Assembly (NCBI GenBank): GCA_029224185.1
Contig: CM055206.1
Coordinates: 13,757,047 to 13,821,046, forward strand
DNA: 64,000 nucleotides
Source of the DNA: Karalla daura
Lineage: Eukaryota; Chordata; Actinopteri; Chaetodontiformes; Leiognathidae
Direction of reading: 5' to 3'
Below are positions 11,771-25,058 of this stretch, one piece after another; position 1 is the stretch's first letter, and each line of letters starts with the position of its first letter. The notes under the pieces are model-generated. The model had not been told where the DNA came from and did not search any database. It worked only from the letters and a program-made list of their open reading frames with translations. The position numbers and the translations under genes were made by a program.

Positions 11771-14700
11771 TGTTGCTGGAGGCTGCAGCTCTGAATTATG
11801 GTGTTGATTATTATCATAATTCTGCAACAGTAGTGATTGTACCCACTCATCTCTCGCTCTCTCTCTCTCAGACACTGTTTTCTTATGTAGTGCGGGTCGC
11901 TGGAGTGCTGGATAAAAAAGTGTCGTACCAGAGGGGTAAACTTAAATTACATACACGCATTGGAGCATGCTGGACACAATCGGAATTTGTGGGGCAGTCT
12001 GCGCGTCTAATAGATTGTTTTCTATCCCTGGAGAGAGATAGGTGGATGGGAGAGGTGGAGGAGGAGTGAAAGAAAGAGAGCAGAGAAGAAGAGAAATCTG
12101 ATGAAATGCAAAGATTACTCGCATGACTCCACTGCAGGCAGTGGGAGCTCATCTCAGGTGTGCAGTCTGCTGAGAAGCCTCCCACACACAACCTAACCCC
12201 GCCACTAACCTTTCTGCTTGGGCTGCTCTGACTTTCACAAAGTTACCCAGTAAACACACATCGTCTTCAGGGGGAGATGTGACATTTATCTTAAGCTGCA
12301 CTGGTGACATGGGATTTTTTTCACCCCCCCCCACCCTCCCTCCTCCTTCCTCCCTCCTCCTCCTCTTTCCCTCTTGTTGTTGTTTTTCTGTGTGTGTGTT
12401 TCGGTGTGTGTCGTTATCCTGCTGTTTAGGGTCAACGTTGAAGAAATGTAGCCCGTCGAGGCCAGTATCACTCATGTGCAAAGCTTGCGCAGAATGCACA
12501 CAAACCCGGAGTCGTAAACACAGAGGAGGTGTAAGGCAAGCCGGCGGGCATATCTACATTCTCTCACACACAGGCGGGGTGTCTGAGCGCGATCACTGGG
12601 ACGTGCCCTGTTCCTGAATGTGAAGGGCGTAGCGGAGGGGTTGGCACAGCTGGCGCTGTTGGTTCCAGGCAGTGGTTGGAGGCGGCACAGGAGAAAGTAA
12701 CGTTCAACTTTTAATCAGTTCTGAAGAGGAGTTTGAGCTCAGTTTTATCCGAGGTTGCACTTTAAATGGGAAAGTAAATCAGCCTCACAGCTGTTCTTGG
12801 AGCAAAGTGTGTTCACGTCAAGCGTTTCAGTTCTGTGAAGCCGAGCTGAGTTTTTTTTTTTCGAGATGAGTGCGACGTCTTCATTTCAGCAGCCCGGGTC
12901 TGCCACCATCACAAACCTTTGATCGGCCAAATGACACTTTGTCCACTCACACTTCGAGTTAAAGGGCCGCGAATACCAGACGTGTTGCATCCACATACCC
13001 TGCTTTTATATGCGATGGATTCTTTTCACATATAGTTTATACTGCTGGAGACCTTGAGTTACAGAGCTACTTTGTGCTCTGTTGACAGCTGAAAATATGC
13101 CTGTTTGTAATTGGAATTTTAAGGTTCCTTTTGGCATGCAGACCAAGTGAAAAAAAAAAAGTATATTTCAGACTTTTGGACCCAAGCTGCTATAATTTGG
13201 CTTCGTAACACCTGGATTATTGTTTTAGTGGCGGTAAAATGCTCTGCTGGCCCAGAGCACACTCTCTAATGCCATGGCATGTTGGTAATAACCTCTCTAA
13301 TCGCTGGCTCAGCTCTTACAACAACTCTGTTTCCTGTCATGGAGGTGCCCCTGCTCTGTCATGGTGCACTCCATAGCATTGAGCATGGCTCAAACGATTG
13401 TTAGTTAAGTTTAGAAAGTTGTTGTTTTTTTTTTAAACACTCTCCATGACTTCTTTCTTTCTCCTGTTGCCGTGGGCGATTTAAGTTGCAGTCAGGTGAA
13501 ACCTCAAGATGTTGGATGATGAAATGCCAGAGCGTACGGGCTACCTGACACAGCGCCCGGAGACAAGTTTGATATTTGTTGTAGTCCTGATGTTTGTGCT
13601 TTTAAGGTCAGGTCTCGTTCTCACTCAGTATCCTGGAACAGACGAGATCCAGCCGAGCTGACTAACAGAAACCTTTGTTTGTGCCGGGTTCAGCGTGTGA
13701 ATGAGAGTGACACACTCGGAGCTCCACTACAGCTTGGATGCTCAGTCAACCCTCTCAAGGTTGGCGAACAAACGAGACATAGTTTGTGCAGATGTTTTGC
13801 TGAAAGGTTGCATTCATACTGACGAACGCTTCCCCCTGTCCAGATGATTCAGTTCACTCAATTAGCCCTGGTCGGTTCCACCGGGGGTTTTATAATATGG
13901 GCGAGGCAGAACTTTGGCCCGCACAGTTATTTATGTGAAACAGTACATTTGTGGCTTAATTAAAAAGGAAGATGGAGAAGAGTTGCAGACACACACGCGC
14001 TGTTCTAATCAAATCCCTCCTAAGCGTACAGTATGTTATCTGCACCAGCCAGTGACTGCTCACGAGCACGACATTGTGATCAGGATTATTCTCTCATGAC
14101 ATTGTCTGCGGCCTAAAGTTGTACGCGTACACATGCATATGTGTGTGTTTGTACATTTGCATTTACATTTACAAGTTCTGCACATACGTGGGCACACGCG
14201 TGTTTCCTCGCACAATGACATTGTCGTCTGTTGTGGGCTGGATGAATTATTGAACTCTGAGCCAGCTGCGACAATGGCATCCTCCGTAATGCTCCGTAAG
14301 CAGAGTGCTAATCTGTGATGGGGCCCCTGCACCCTTTCACAATCTCATGTGGCATTCAGAAAAATTAAATAAATAAATAAATAAGTAAAAATAAACGAAG
14401 CAGTGATTGGCATTTTGCCACCATGGCACTATGACAAATATACCAATCCACAAATTCACAGTTTAAGCCTGGCCTGAGAAAAGAAAACATGTTTTCTTAA
14501 GCATGTAGGCCTGTTTTCCTGAAGCATTTTATCTCAGTACCCGAAAGCAGTTCATATTAAAAGTAGCACGGTTGTTGGATTTTCCTTTCACAGACCAACG
14601 TACAATAAAGAATTCTTGCTTGGAAAATAAGCCCCACATCTCTACATGAAGGCAATTTAAGAGTAATTGTGGTGAGAGCAGATAATAAGATGAATATCAA

Positions 14701-15520
14701 CCCATTCATCTAAATCCATTATTAGTTTTGGAATGATTCCTCATTACTTGAGCAAGCCGTGTCGCTTCATTTCAACAAGTGATTTCGCAGAGCGATCCGA
14801 CTGGTCGAGGGAAAATAGATCGACCAATCAGAAGCTGTTGCTATGGGACAGTTGTGCCAATGTGTGTGGTAAATATTCAGGAACCCCAGTTCTGATATGA
14901 ATAATACCAGTTTACTCTGGATACACCACTGCATTTTGTCTCCATGTTTTTTGTATGTGGTTCCTTTTTTTGTGCTACATGGTCAAAGGGACGTGATTGG
15001 CTGCCGTTGCTCAATGTTGCCATTGGCTCCGAGTCGACCAATAGGAGGCCTGATCCCCAGCACACACCTCTGTGTGCCTACAGTGGCAGCAGAACAGAGA
15101 AGGGACTCGCTACATATCATCAGAGCCGTTCATTTCATTTAACTAATTCATTTCTAATTGATAGTTAATTCAGTGTTCATCACATCTCATTAGTCCATCT
15201 TTCTGCTCCACTCGCTTTATTCTGCGGTTCTACCTCTTTTCTATCGATGCAGATGCTGATGAAGCCGTCCTGACAGGCTGAATTATGAATACGTTTCTGA
15301 CCGCATCATCATCAAAACCGACAAATTAACATTAAGCTGCCTTCAAGGTGCCATCGCGGAGGCGCAGACGTTTACCTCAGACCGTGTGAATCATGCGAGT
15401 GTCCAAAAAATTTGGGATCTCCTGTGATGAGGTGGTTACTGAGATTTGACACCTGTGACACGGAGCATGTCGGAGCTGCGCTGGTTGTTAAAAGTTTTCC
15501 ATTTTATACATTCTCGGAAA

Positions 15521-15543
15521 GAGAGAGAGAGAGAGAGAGAGAG
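15521..15543. repeat. (GA)n microsatellite
   Basis: Perfect run of about 11 GA units in intron. Confidence 0.95.
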
Positions 15544-17880
15544 GCTATATTTGCGTCAAGGCGCTTTGTGACGAGCAGAATGGTGGATGTGAAGTGTCAG
15601 TGGGTCTTTTATGGCGCGTCGCATTTCTTCGTTTCTGAGTCCGCGCAGCTTGGCACGCAACCTGCTTATGTGAAGCTGTCATCGGCTGAGCCCAGGGGTG
15701 GAGAATTGCAAAATATATTGGCTGTCCCGTGACACACTTGGGTTAAGACGTCGGAGGACTTCTCGGACCAAACAGGTGGCGAGCGTGAAGTTAGCGCTAA
15801 GCTGTTTTCCACTTGTAAAAGAGAGTTGAACGCGAAATCTCTGTTTCCATGTGTGCGTCTCTGCCAGCACGAGTGTCTTATTTCAGAGCTGCTCGATGGG
15901 GGGAAAATATAAAGACGGTAAACTAACAGGCAGTTGCTTGGGATTGTCACATTAGGAGGTTGGCCCCGTATTGACTCCCGCATTCCTACAAGGCCAAAAA
16001 CAGGTTTGAGAACAGGCGAGTGAGGAGAGCTGAACTGAGGTCAGGCAGTTATTAAGGGACTATGCACACACACACACATATATGCACCCACACATAGAAA
16101 GAAATACATTCCTAGAAATACAAATCTATACCTATCTTTGATGACGTGTCAGTGGAGCTGGCTCACATTGAAAGCCATGCAATTACATCTATTCCTCTGA
16201 AGCTTTTTTTGGTCTGTCTAAGCCTTCCTCGGCTCCCCTGTCATGTTACCTGACCGGCTGACAGGTTTCACCAGTATTACCTCTGCACACTCTAATTAAG
16301 ACCTGCCCTTAGTGAAAACCCCCAGTTTCTAGACTTGCTGTAATAATAAAGACTTTTGAGTTCGGATCATTCTCTGGAACATTTATTTAATTGGAAGTGA
16401 AACAGGCATCATGACTTGATTTATCTATTTTATTTTTTTATTATTTAAATGCTCTGGAATAAACTCATATTTCTCATCTGAAGTATTTTGACCCACTTAC
16501 TCCTCTGGATGAGTTATTCCTGCAGTACATCTGCTCTCTGTTAGTTCTACAGTGGTTAAAAGGGGATGCATAGTAATGATTTACTCTTTTTTTTGTCACC
16601 TGCAAGGTGAAATGCAGAATAAAAGTATGTAAGAAAACATGGCTGTGATAAATTATTGAAGTTGAACGAGATCATTAGCTTGAACTCGTATGCTCTGTTT
16701 GGCAATCTTCTACTACGTAATGTAATTTAAAAATAAAATCAAATATATGCACCTTTACCCCCAAATTGAAGCAATTTAAACGTTTGGACACCAGTAATAT
16801 TACAAAGGCACAGTGAACAAAACGCACAAGTGATTATATTAGCAATTAGCTGTGGTACATATATTCCTGAATGAGAATCTTCTGCACATTATTACAGGCC
16901 TTGTAGAGACTTTGATTTACAGATTTGCTTTATTCTGGCACCAAGAGCCACACATTTCCACAAGACCACAGCAGACAAAACATCATTATGGCGCAGACAG
17001 AAAAATACTGTCAATGGCGACGCTTTCTTCTGACCGAGCGCCGCACGGTAACTGTAGCCTGCTCGTTGACGATAACATCGTTTCAACTCCCCCCGATTGA
17101 TCGGGACGATTTAAGTCCAGCAAAATGTAAGAAGCTCACGGCAACATTTCTTTGGGCAACCATTTTCCTCCAAACAACATCCCTCCCCCTCGCTCAAATT
17201 TTGTCAGTTTTTTAGGAGGCGTAAACTCTCTAACAGTAAATCTATTTTTCCCCCTCTTCTTCTAAACTGTGGTTTAAAATAGCTGCCTCAGCCGGGCGGG
17301 AGGTTTTTCGGAGCTGTAATGTCATAACTGCAGCACTGAATGTAAATGTTCACCTCCTGTGAACCGTCAGCAGCCTGACTTGTAAGCCACCGCATCAGGA
17401 AACTTCAGAGGACAGTCTGAGGCAGGTTTCCGTATACATTTAAAGGGTCTCCAGCACTTTTTCCCCTTCCTCTTCTTTTTGTCACGCTTGGACCCTAAGT
17501 CACACTGGCAGAGGAGAGCAGGCGAAATGATGGTTCCTCCTGTTTGCAGCTATAGGAGCATCCTCTTATTATAAAACCTGTCTGAGCGGGTATGACCGCT
17601 CGTCACCCACTGTCCTACCCACCCCTCTCTAACCTCCTCGACCGCTCCTGCCTTCCTAATGAGGAATCGGCTGCACCATCCAGGGACCAGAGAATTTTTT
17701 CCCCCTCCTCGCTCCACACAAACACAAAGAACAAGAGAACATTGCTTGACATCCTGTCACAGTGTTGCAGCAGGCCGTACGGATGCTCCCAGGCCTCTGT
17801 TTGTTTATGTTCTTCCTCCTCTGAGCCCACGCTTGTGTTTGCTTCGACTTTGTTCTACTAGTGCCAATTGTTTGCTCGGG

Positions 17881-17942
17881 TGTGTGTGTGTGTGTGTGTG
17901 TGCGTGTGTGTTTGTGTGCGTGTGCGTGTGCATGTGTGTGTT
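17881..17942. repeat. (TG)n microsatellite
   Basis: TG repeat with a few CG and TT interruptions, about 60 bp. It creates spurious reading frames of Val/Cys on one strand and His/Thr on the other. Confidence 0.95.
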
Positions 17943-18729
17943 CGCATTTGACCCGCGGTCCAGAGGGGAGCTATGTAGAGGTTTGAGTGCAGAGCCTTTC
18001 GCCACTCCACGTCCTTTCTCGCATGCCTATTGGAGGAGGCAACAAAGGCCCCAGACGGTGTCTTTCAGGGGGCACAAGTTCCTCACTCTCTCTTTTTCTC
18101 CCCCTTTTCCCTTTTTTTTTTCCTCTGTCAGCGTCTCCCCTCGGCGCAGGCCGGGCCTCTTTGACAGCAGGGCTGAGACTGGAGCAGCTCAGCTCAGCAG
18201 AATGGAGCAGGGCTGAAATAAAGCGTCCTCATCATGGACTATTCTGTGGGGCTATATGGTGCCAGTGCTCTCTCCCACAGACTGAAATCAGGACAGCTAG
18301 AGACTCGAGGGGTCTCGAGGATTTCTGAAGCCTCGCATGAGCTGATTGGCTGGGAGTAGGCACAAACTGTTGAGACGTCTCCCAGCAATGAATGTGGCGG
18401 TGATTGTCAGAGGTATGTTTTGGAGACTGTTTAGTGTAATTGCGCATTGAAAGAGACCCAGGCTAGATTGTGTCACAAATGAGATTTGTGGGCTTTTATC
18501 TGGGAGCAGCATCATTTGTGCAGAGGCTGTCATCTCGATGAGTGGCCTGATGGTCTGCGTGACATTTGGCAGCAGTTACAGGCTGAAATTTCGCCAGCAC
18601 GGCTGTGGAAATGACGTGACCTGAGCTAAAGGTGGTGGCCTTAGCATGGAAACTCTCCATTTGTAAAGTAGTCATCACCTTGCTGTCTTTGTGCTGACAA
18701 GTAGTTCATAATTCCTATCAGTGCTCTGT

Positions 18730-19330
18730 CTCCTCTTTGAAAAATTGGGGGGAAAAAAATTGTAAAACTTGAGGTTGAGAAGAGAAGAGAAACGTATTAA
18801 GAAACAAAATATTTCATGTCCAATTTATGATTCCATTTGTGCATTACATTTATAATGAATCAAAAATAAGAACTATGGTTTCAGTGCTTGGACCAAAATG
18901 GTCAAAAGAATATTGTAGCTTGTCGATTTAGATTCTTATTATATTTACATCTGTATTTCAAGCACCAGGGATGTACTCTAAGATATTAAAAAATTAGTAA
19001 AAATCTAAAATGTTCAGTACTTAAAATATGAACACTGGTTATAGCAGGAGAAAAAAGTAATTCATTTCAAATCCAATCAGAAAATGAAAGAATTAAGATT
19101 TTGCTTTTTTTTCATAAAAAAGAATTGGTTGTGGTTTTGCCACATGAATGTTACCTCATGAAGTTTTATTTTATCTTTATTTTCAGGAAAATAATGCTAA
19201 AATGACTAAAAGGTGCCATATCTGAAATAATAAAATAAAATGCATTGAACAAAGTAATATGAATCTTTTTTAGCCATTTTAATATGAATTTTAAGATGAC
19301 ACCGTGCAGGGAGATTAAAAGGTGCAAATT
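18730..19330. other. AT-rich intronic stretch, nothing recognised
   Basis: High A+T with frequent aaaat/ttttt runs and no long reading frame, microsatellite or family motif that I recognise. It may be decayed repeat sequence. Confidence 0.5.
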
Positions 19331-21048
19331 AAATTAAATAGAATTCGCATTTCTTTTTATTTTCCATAAACTTACCATCCCCTTTCTGTTTCTCTTGTAT
19401 TCTACACACAACTTTGTAGTTTAACATGCATACTAATGGGATTCTAAAATAACCAAAACCCATAGAAATGTGTCCAGTGTCTTAGAGGATTTATGTTGAG
19501 GATGCTCTTAGGTATGTGTGTGCATTAAGAAACTATCCAGAAGAACATATTTTTGTCTTCCTATTCTGACTACCTATTTTCTGAGTTAGAATTTGACAAA
19601 GAAATAAGAAAGAGGTGAACACTTTTATTGGAACAGCTCTATTATATTTGACTGTTGCTTCTTGACCAAACTCCCTCACAAAAGCCTGTTATCTGAGCTC
19701 CACGAATCTTTCATTTCCTCTTCTTAATAGATATAAAAACCATTAAAAAATAAGCAGTCGAAGCATTCTCTCAAGAAGCTTTTGTGCAAATGGCCTCTTT
19801 GGCATCAGAGCTGAAATCCAGCCTTTCTTTTTGGCTTCCTCTTCTGGACCTGAGGTTGCAAAATAGAGATTACATGATCCAACAACTTGTGCTGGGAGTG
19901 AACTTCTTGACCATCTCTGTGCCTGAACGCTGCGCGTGGGTGTGTTTTTAATGTGTGCACTCAGGAACAGGGAAAGCATTCAAAGTCTTTTCCTTATCAA
20001 AGTCAGCAGGGACACAGCGGCTTCTTCCAAATATCCATCTGTGTGCTGCTCAGTTCCACCGAGTCCTGGAAGCTGCGAGGAGAACAAGTCAACCCCATAA
20101 TTAAAATCAGATCATTTATTCACCCCGGTTCTGGTTTTATGATTCGTGAGCCAGTAGGAATATTCCTCCTGACGTTGCCCTACGTGTGGAGATGCTCTGT
20201 GGGGCTGCGGGCCCTCTCTTCTCTGCAGGGGGAAGACGGTTTTTGGGGGAGTTGAACAAGTTTGCTTTGAGAGAGCTCTTTTGTGTGCTCTTACCATGAA
20301 TCGTGCTTTTGGCCTGACTCATCTTTCCTTGTCGTGAGTTTCTCTTTGAAATAGAATTTCTCCAATGTTGATGCACCTGTCAAAAGGCTTTCGGTACCAG
20401 GAAGCCTATTTCGATCAGTCGTCTCTTCAATATAATCTTTTCTCAAGCACTGCTGCTCGGAAACAAAGCTATAAGAAAACTATGATTTAATTGCTCGAAT
20501 TTGCGAAACTGTTATTCCGTTTAATTTATATTAATTACCATAATCAATCATGCAATGGTAGAATGCAATTTAGGAAAATGTTTATTTTCCTTCCTAAATG
20601 TCAAATTTAACAGATAATTTGATTTTAGCAGTGATTTTGTTTATAAAAAGGGCCAATTCATTTTTGCTAATGTCGCTCACGGTTGCGTTACTTAATTTTT
20701 AATAATAACGTAATTGATTATGTAATGAACTAAAATTGTAATGGTTGGATGCGATAAGATTCAACTGCGATTCCTTACTGTAAAATACTCAGTCAATAAT
20801 TGGAAAATCTACAAAAATTTAGAAATCTGATTTGATTTGATTTTTTATTTTTTTAGAACATAAAATTATACATAAAATTTTGGAAGACTTTTTCTCGTCT
20901 ACATAGCGGAAGCACTTTGGAGATATTGTGAAATAAGAGTACTGTAGCGTCATCATTCAGTGGCTGTGAAGATAAAAAGTCATTTTATTTAATTTTCTTA
21001 CATGATGTGGAAAATGATCAATGCCTCTATAGGAAATTCAAAAAAGAA

Positions 21049-21070
21049 AAAAGAAGAAGAAGAAGAAGAG
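21049..21070. repeat. (GAA)n short tract
   Basis: About six GAA/AAG units within an A-rich stretch. Confidence 0.8.
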
Positions 21071-21671
21071 GCAGAATAAAGAAAATGTGTCATGTCTGTT
21101 GTCCGCTCCAAACTTTGGAAAAGCCTGTGTGGCAGAGCTGAACAGAGAGCTATTGATCAGCTACTATGGTTTGTTGTGGGTGATTAAGCAGCGAGTGTTG
21201 GTGGGAATTGATTGCTGAAAGTTTAAAAGAGAAGGTCAGAGTCAACACATCAGTATCCATCCTTTCATCCAGCTGGAAACGGATGTGTAGACGGTCATAT
21301 TTGTTCCAGAGACACAGGGCTTGTCAGAGAGGGTGAAAAAAAAATACATGAGAGGATAATAGGCACAATTTTGAACACATATAAAGTAGTGTAGTGCAAT
21401 AAGTATTACTTATATATACAGTTCAAGGTGCCCTTGAGTGTCCTGAATAACAACTCGTTCTGAAAGAATTTTTTTGAGATATTATATAAGAAAATAATAT
21501 TGTGTTTTTCAGATATTCTTTATTTATTTTATTTTAGTGACGTTTCTTACTTTTCATCCCAGATAATGCCACAGGAATCTCAAGAACCTGAAGATGAATT
21601 ACAGCACTGAGCTTTAGATTTAAGGGAGCACTTTGTGAAAACTCTAAGTTACCAGAAATGTAGTTATAGAT

Positions 21672-21752
21672 AATATAGATATATATATATATATAGTATA
21701 ATAAATACTTGTTGGCAAGTACTGAAAAAAAGTTGGCAAGTTACTGAAAAAA
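21672..21752. repeat. (AT)n tract plus a short tandem duplication
   Basis: An AT run (21672-21700) is followed by two adjacent copies of 'gttggcaagtactgaaaaaa' (the second with one inserted T). A local 20-bp tandem duplication. Confidence 0.75.
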
Positions 21753-23129
21753 AATATAAAATATAAAGTACAGAACAATACGTTTTTAGCACATGGAGCT
21801 TTATCTCATGGTCAACATTATTGGTGTAGCCACAAAATGGTGGGTGTGCAAAGGCCTATGTAAAATACATGTCGAATCCTAAGATGGCTCCAACTTAGGC
21901 AACCAATGGCGTGTTGTGTCGCCCCGTATACAGCGGCCTATCACAACGCAGCTAGCAGATTAGCACACCTTGGAGTAGGGAGGCATGCTGCGCGCTGATA
22001 GGTTACTGGAAATCGCCCCCGCCGAGCGCATTGGATACAGCGTGGAGAGATGTTTGACAGAAGAGTTGAGTTACTAAGGCTGAGCAGCAGAGTTGGCACT
22101 GTTTTCATACCCCCTGTGCAGCGGGGGCAACCAATCATGAAGAGCCAGCTCAGGGCCTTGTTATTATTGTGAACGGCTTTGGGGCAGGAAAACTACGCGA
22201 GCGCATTTCATCACTGCTGGCAGTCAATGATACAGTCCGGCCCTGTGAGTGAGGATGCCTGCGTGCACCCCCCCCCATCCTCGCTAAAGAAACCTCGTCC
22301 GTCTGGATGGACTCTCCCCTTTTTTAGTATTGAGACGTTTGGCGTTTCAAAGCCGCCGTGCTCCCATTGAAGGCGTCTGTGCCTCACCACACTCCATGCC
22401 AGAGCCGAGAAAGGGGGTGCCATGTGCGGTTTCATGGTCTGCTCTGGTGATGAGGGTGCTCTGCTGGTGGGGGGTTGGGGTTTGGGGGTGGGATTTGAAG
22501 GGGAGGGAGGGGGTGTCACCCAATCCCAAACCCTCAAGACGCCATAATTAGCTTTTCCATGAGGCATTCAGGTGTGTGTCCACATCTCCGAGGGAGGCGG
22601 CCATTGTTTGCTGACAAGTGGAGTCCACCGCCCCCCTCCGCCCAACCTACTCCCCTCACTCGCGCTATTCTCGGGGCAAATGGATGGTATGCGCTGTGGC
22701 TGATTGGAGGTGAGAGCCATATCGGTCGCTGGAGATTCACTAATGCAAACTCAAAACTACTGTGTATTCACTATTCACAGTCCGTGCCCACACAGTAATC
22801 AGATAGCTGGCCAGCTGACAAGCAGCAGTGGAGTGGAATGTGGAGAGTGGAGAGAGATGGATGAGAGACAAGGCAAATGCCAGCCTTTGTGTTTGCCTTG
22901 CGCGTGTGTGCGCGGCTCGCCCCGACCATGCTAGTCAACATACAACAGAGGTATTGTCAAAAAATCGTATGAAATCTTTTCTTCTCCGCCTGATTTGCTA
23001 TTCAGCGTGTTAGATAACCAGGTCATTCTCCCTCTGGACATTAATTCCTTGATGTGCTCACTCTGAAGGATGCGCCGCTCGCACAAGAAAGGGCTTTAAC
23101 CAAAGCGCGGCTCCCCGAATCGCACCTTA

Positions 23130-23290
23130 TTTGTCATGTGTCTTTATACTGTATAATTTCATCTGGCGAATTAATTCAGAGCCGAGCTCCCAGTGTCAGT
23201 CAGGAGAATGGAGGGAGCTAAATGAGTGGATATTCCAGCCAAATAGAGGGGCGAGTGTCATTCCAGGTTAATTAAATCCCGGCTTTGAGT
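23130..23290. promoter_or_regulatory. Candidate conserved non-coding element
   Basis: A unique block with gcgaattaattcagag, tggatattccagccaaat (SRF/MEF2-like texture) and aggttaattaaatccc. No microsatellite inside. Low-confidence call from motif density. Confidence 0.25.
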
Positions 23291-23500
23291 CTGGCGTGAA
23301 CACAGACCTCTTTCAGGATGATAAAGGCGAACTCCTTCATCGCTGCTCGGGTGTCGCCAACACAATCGCAAGTCTGATCAGTTTCCCACGTCTAATGGGC
23401 AGACGGCGTTGTGAAGCGTCCATGTGTGTTCACACACACACACGGACAGCACATGTGACATCGCTGACCAGAACGAACCCTGCGATCCTGCTGTTGAGAT

Positions 23501-23551
23501 GTGTGTGTGTGCGTGTGTGTATGTGCGCGTGCGTGTGTGTGTGTGTGTGTG
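23501..23551. repeat. (GT)n microsatellite
   Basis: GT repeat with CG interruptions. Confidence 0.95.
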
Positions 23552-24172
23552 GACAGGTCTCGAGAGAAGTGACCGTCTCTGCCACTCAGAGGACGATTTG
23601 CCTCCTCGACTCCAACCATAATCATCATGTGTCTTCTGCTAATTCTTTTCCCAGCATGGGATACGTGCCTTTGTACAACACAGACTGCGCTTTGTGCCAA
23701 AGAGACGTTTACTATGCATCACAGCCTGCAGTCTCTGTGCTAATTCCAAGGAGGAGACATTATGGAAGCAGGGCTCCCTCAATAATCATAACATTCCACA
23801 TTATGGCGTCCGTAGCTTACTGTTTGGATCTAGTTTTAGTGGCGTTCTCAATGGGAGATTAACCGAGCCGCGGTGTTGGTTATTCCCGCCTAAGGCTGTA
23901 GAACAAGTTGCTCGTCCCCCGCTGATTTTCACTCTCAGCATCCCCTCATGGTGCCTCATTAAGACGCAGAGAAACAAGTGCCTCCGACCCGACGCTACAG
24001 TAAGGCCATCCCCTAACATGATGCTGCTACAGCGCATTATACAACTCATTGTGTACCGTGGCCTTCAACACCAACACTGGTTCGCTCTGAGCATGTTTTT
24101 TCGTCCCTGTTTTTCTAGCTTTTCGCTTTCTTCCAGAGAGGAAGACAGGGGTGGGGCGGAGTTATCGTGGAG

Positions 24173-24244
24173 TGAGAGAGAGAGAGAGAGAGAGTGTGAG
24201 AGCGCGAGAGAGTGAGAGTGAGTGAGAGTGAGAGTGAGAGAGAG
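24173..24244. repeat. (GA)n-rich microsatellite
   Basis: GA repeat with GT and CG interruptions, 0.7 kb before the BTB exon. It produces a spurious Arg/Glu-rich frame. Confidence 0.95.
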
Positions 24245-24919
24245 GATGTTTGGATTCGGGCATAAGCAATTGTTCTCTCATTCAGCGACATTTGAAGGTC
24301 AACTCTTCACCGAGCAGGGCACTCGTAAGAAGCCAAAGAATTTTATTTTCACTATGAATAATGCATTGACAGTGTATCCGTTTCAGCCCCTCCTTATTTT
24401 TTATTATTTTTGTTGTTTTTTTTTTGTTTAATCTCATTCAGCTTCCCCTTCGCTGAAGTTCTGCTGCTGCCGCTGCCGCTGCGGTGTAAACATGCAGAGG
24501 TCAAATGCAGCCATACAATAATACATACATGTCTGTTCTTACAATAATGATGCGTTTTTTGATCTCATCCCTCGCCCTTTGTTACCCACTAGCATGCTGT
24601 CGCTATTGTGTTTTTGCCCGGATCGGTATAGACCACGAGAGCTAATAATTCCTTTGTTTTTTAATGTGCTACATATTTATACGCACATCTCATTTTTGCC
24701 TTTGCTGAAATGTTTGATCCAATCTGTCACATCTTCTCTGTCATAAAATGTCCTTTGTTAAGACTGACCGGCAATATTGTGCTCCACAAACTTGCACTTT
24801 TCAACCTCCTGTTTCTTGCATTTTTTTTCCATGCTGTTGTTTGCTCATGTATGTTTGGAAGAGAAGAAAAATTCTAAACCCAAATGTGGCATTCTCTTTT
24901 TCTTTTTCTTGTTCTACAG

Positions 24920-25058
24920 AGATGTTGAAGGAGCTGAACCAACAGCGCAGAGCGAAAGAGTTTACAGACCTGAAAATTATTGTTGAAGGCAAAGAGTTTG
25001 AAGTCCACCAAAATGTTCTAGCTTCCTGCAGCTTGTATTTCAAGGACCTGGTGAAAAG
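24920..25058 (+). CDS. klhl29: klhl29 exon: first half of BTB/POZ domain
   Basis: Encodes EMLKELNQQRRAKEF, TDLKIIVEGKEFEVHQ and NVLASCSLYFKDLVK, the start of a BTB/POZ domain (D-x-x-I/V-V-E-G-x-x-F-x-V-H, then N-V-L-A-S-x-S-x-Y-F). BTB domains dimerise and, with BACK, bind CUL3. The acceptor is gttctacag (24911-24919). The first two bases AG complete the GAG begun by the G at 2619, giving GHPK-E-MLKEL as in vertebrate KLHL29. There are 45 full codons, then AG before the donor GTTTGC at 25059, so the exon goes from phase 1 to phase 2. The donor is weak beyond position +2. The open frame continues into the intron after 25058 but family similarity stops exactly there. The Phe-Thr-Asp-Leu entry and His of the BTB signature are intact. 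Confidence 0.95.

Larger units (their letters stand above)
2620..24919 (+). other. klhl29: klhl29 intron, 22.3 kb, phase 1
   Basis: Runs from donor GTAAGC at 2620 to acceptor TTCTACAG ending at 24919. No exon with a family match was found. Contents: a transposon relic near 4377-4690, a MITE-like element at 10508-10770, many microsatellites (7061-7085, 7181-7241, 15521-15543, 17881-17942, 23501-23551, 24173-24244), a G-run cluster at 7437-7474 and AT-rich stretches at about 18730-19330 and 20500-21780. Several unique blocks carry dense homeodomain/POU/MEIS-like motifs (7975-8120, 8330-8470, 11490-11770, 23130-23290). Reading frames in between are short, overlapping on both strands and without recognisable domains. 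Confidence 0.85.

Noticed and set aside
17659..18216. 185-codon + strand open frame
   Set aside because: Built around a TG microsatellite (Cys-Val repeats) and Pro/Ser-rich low-complexity sequence.
23296..23862. 188-codon + strand open frame
   Set aside because: Spans a GT microsatellite, no domain, competing frames on both strands.
24748..24919. In-frame open extension upstream of the BTB exon with a Met
   Set aside because: Hydrophobic/Phe-rich translation of the polypyrimidine tract. Family similarity begins exactly at the acceptor, and phase matches the previous exon.
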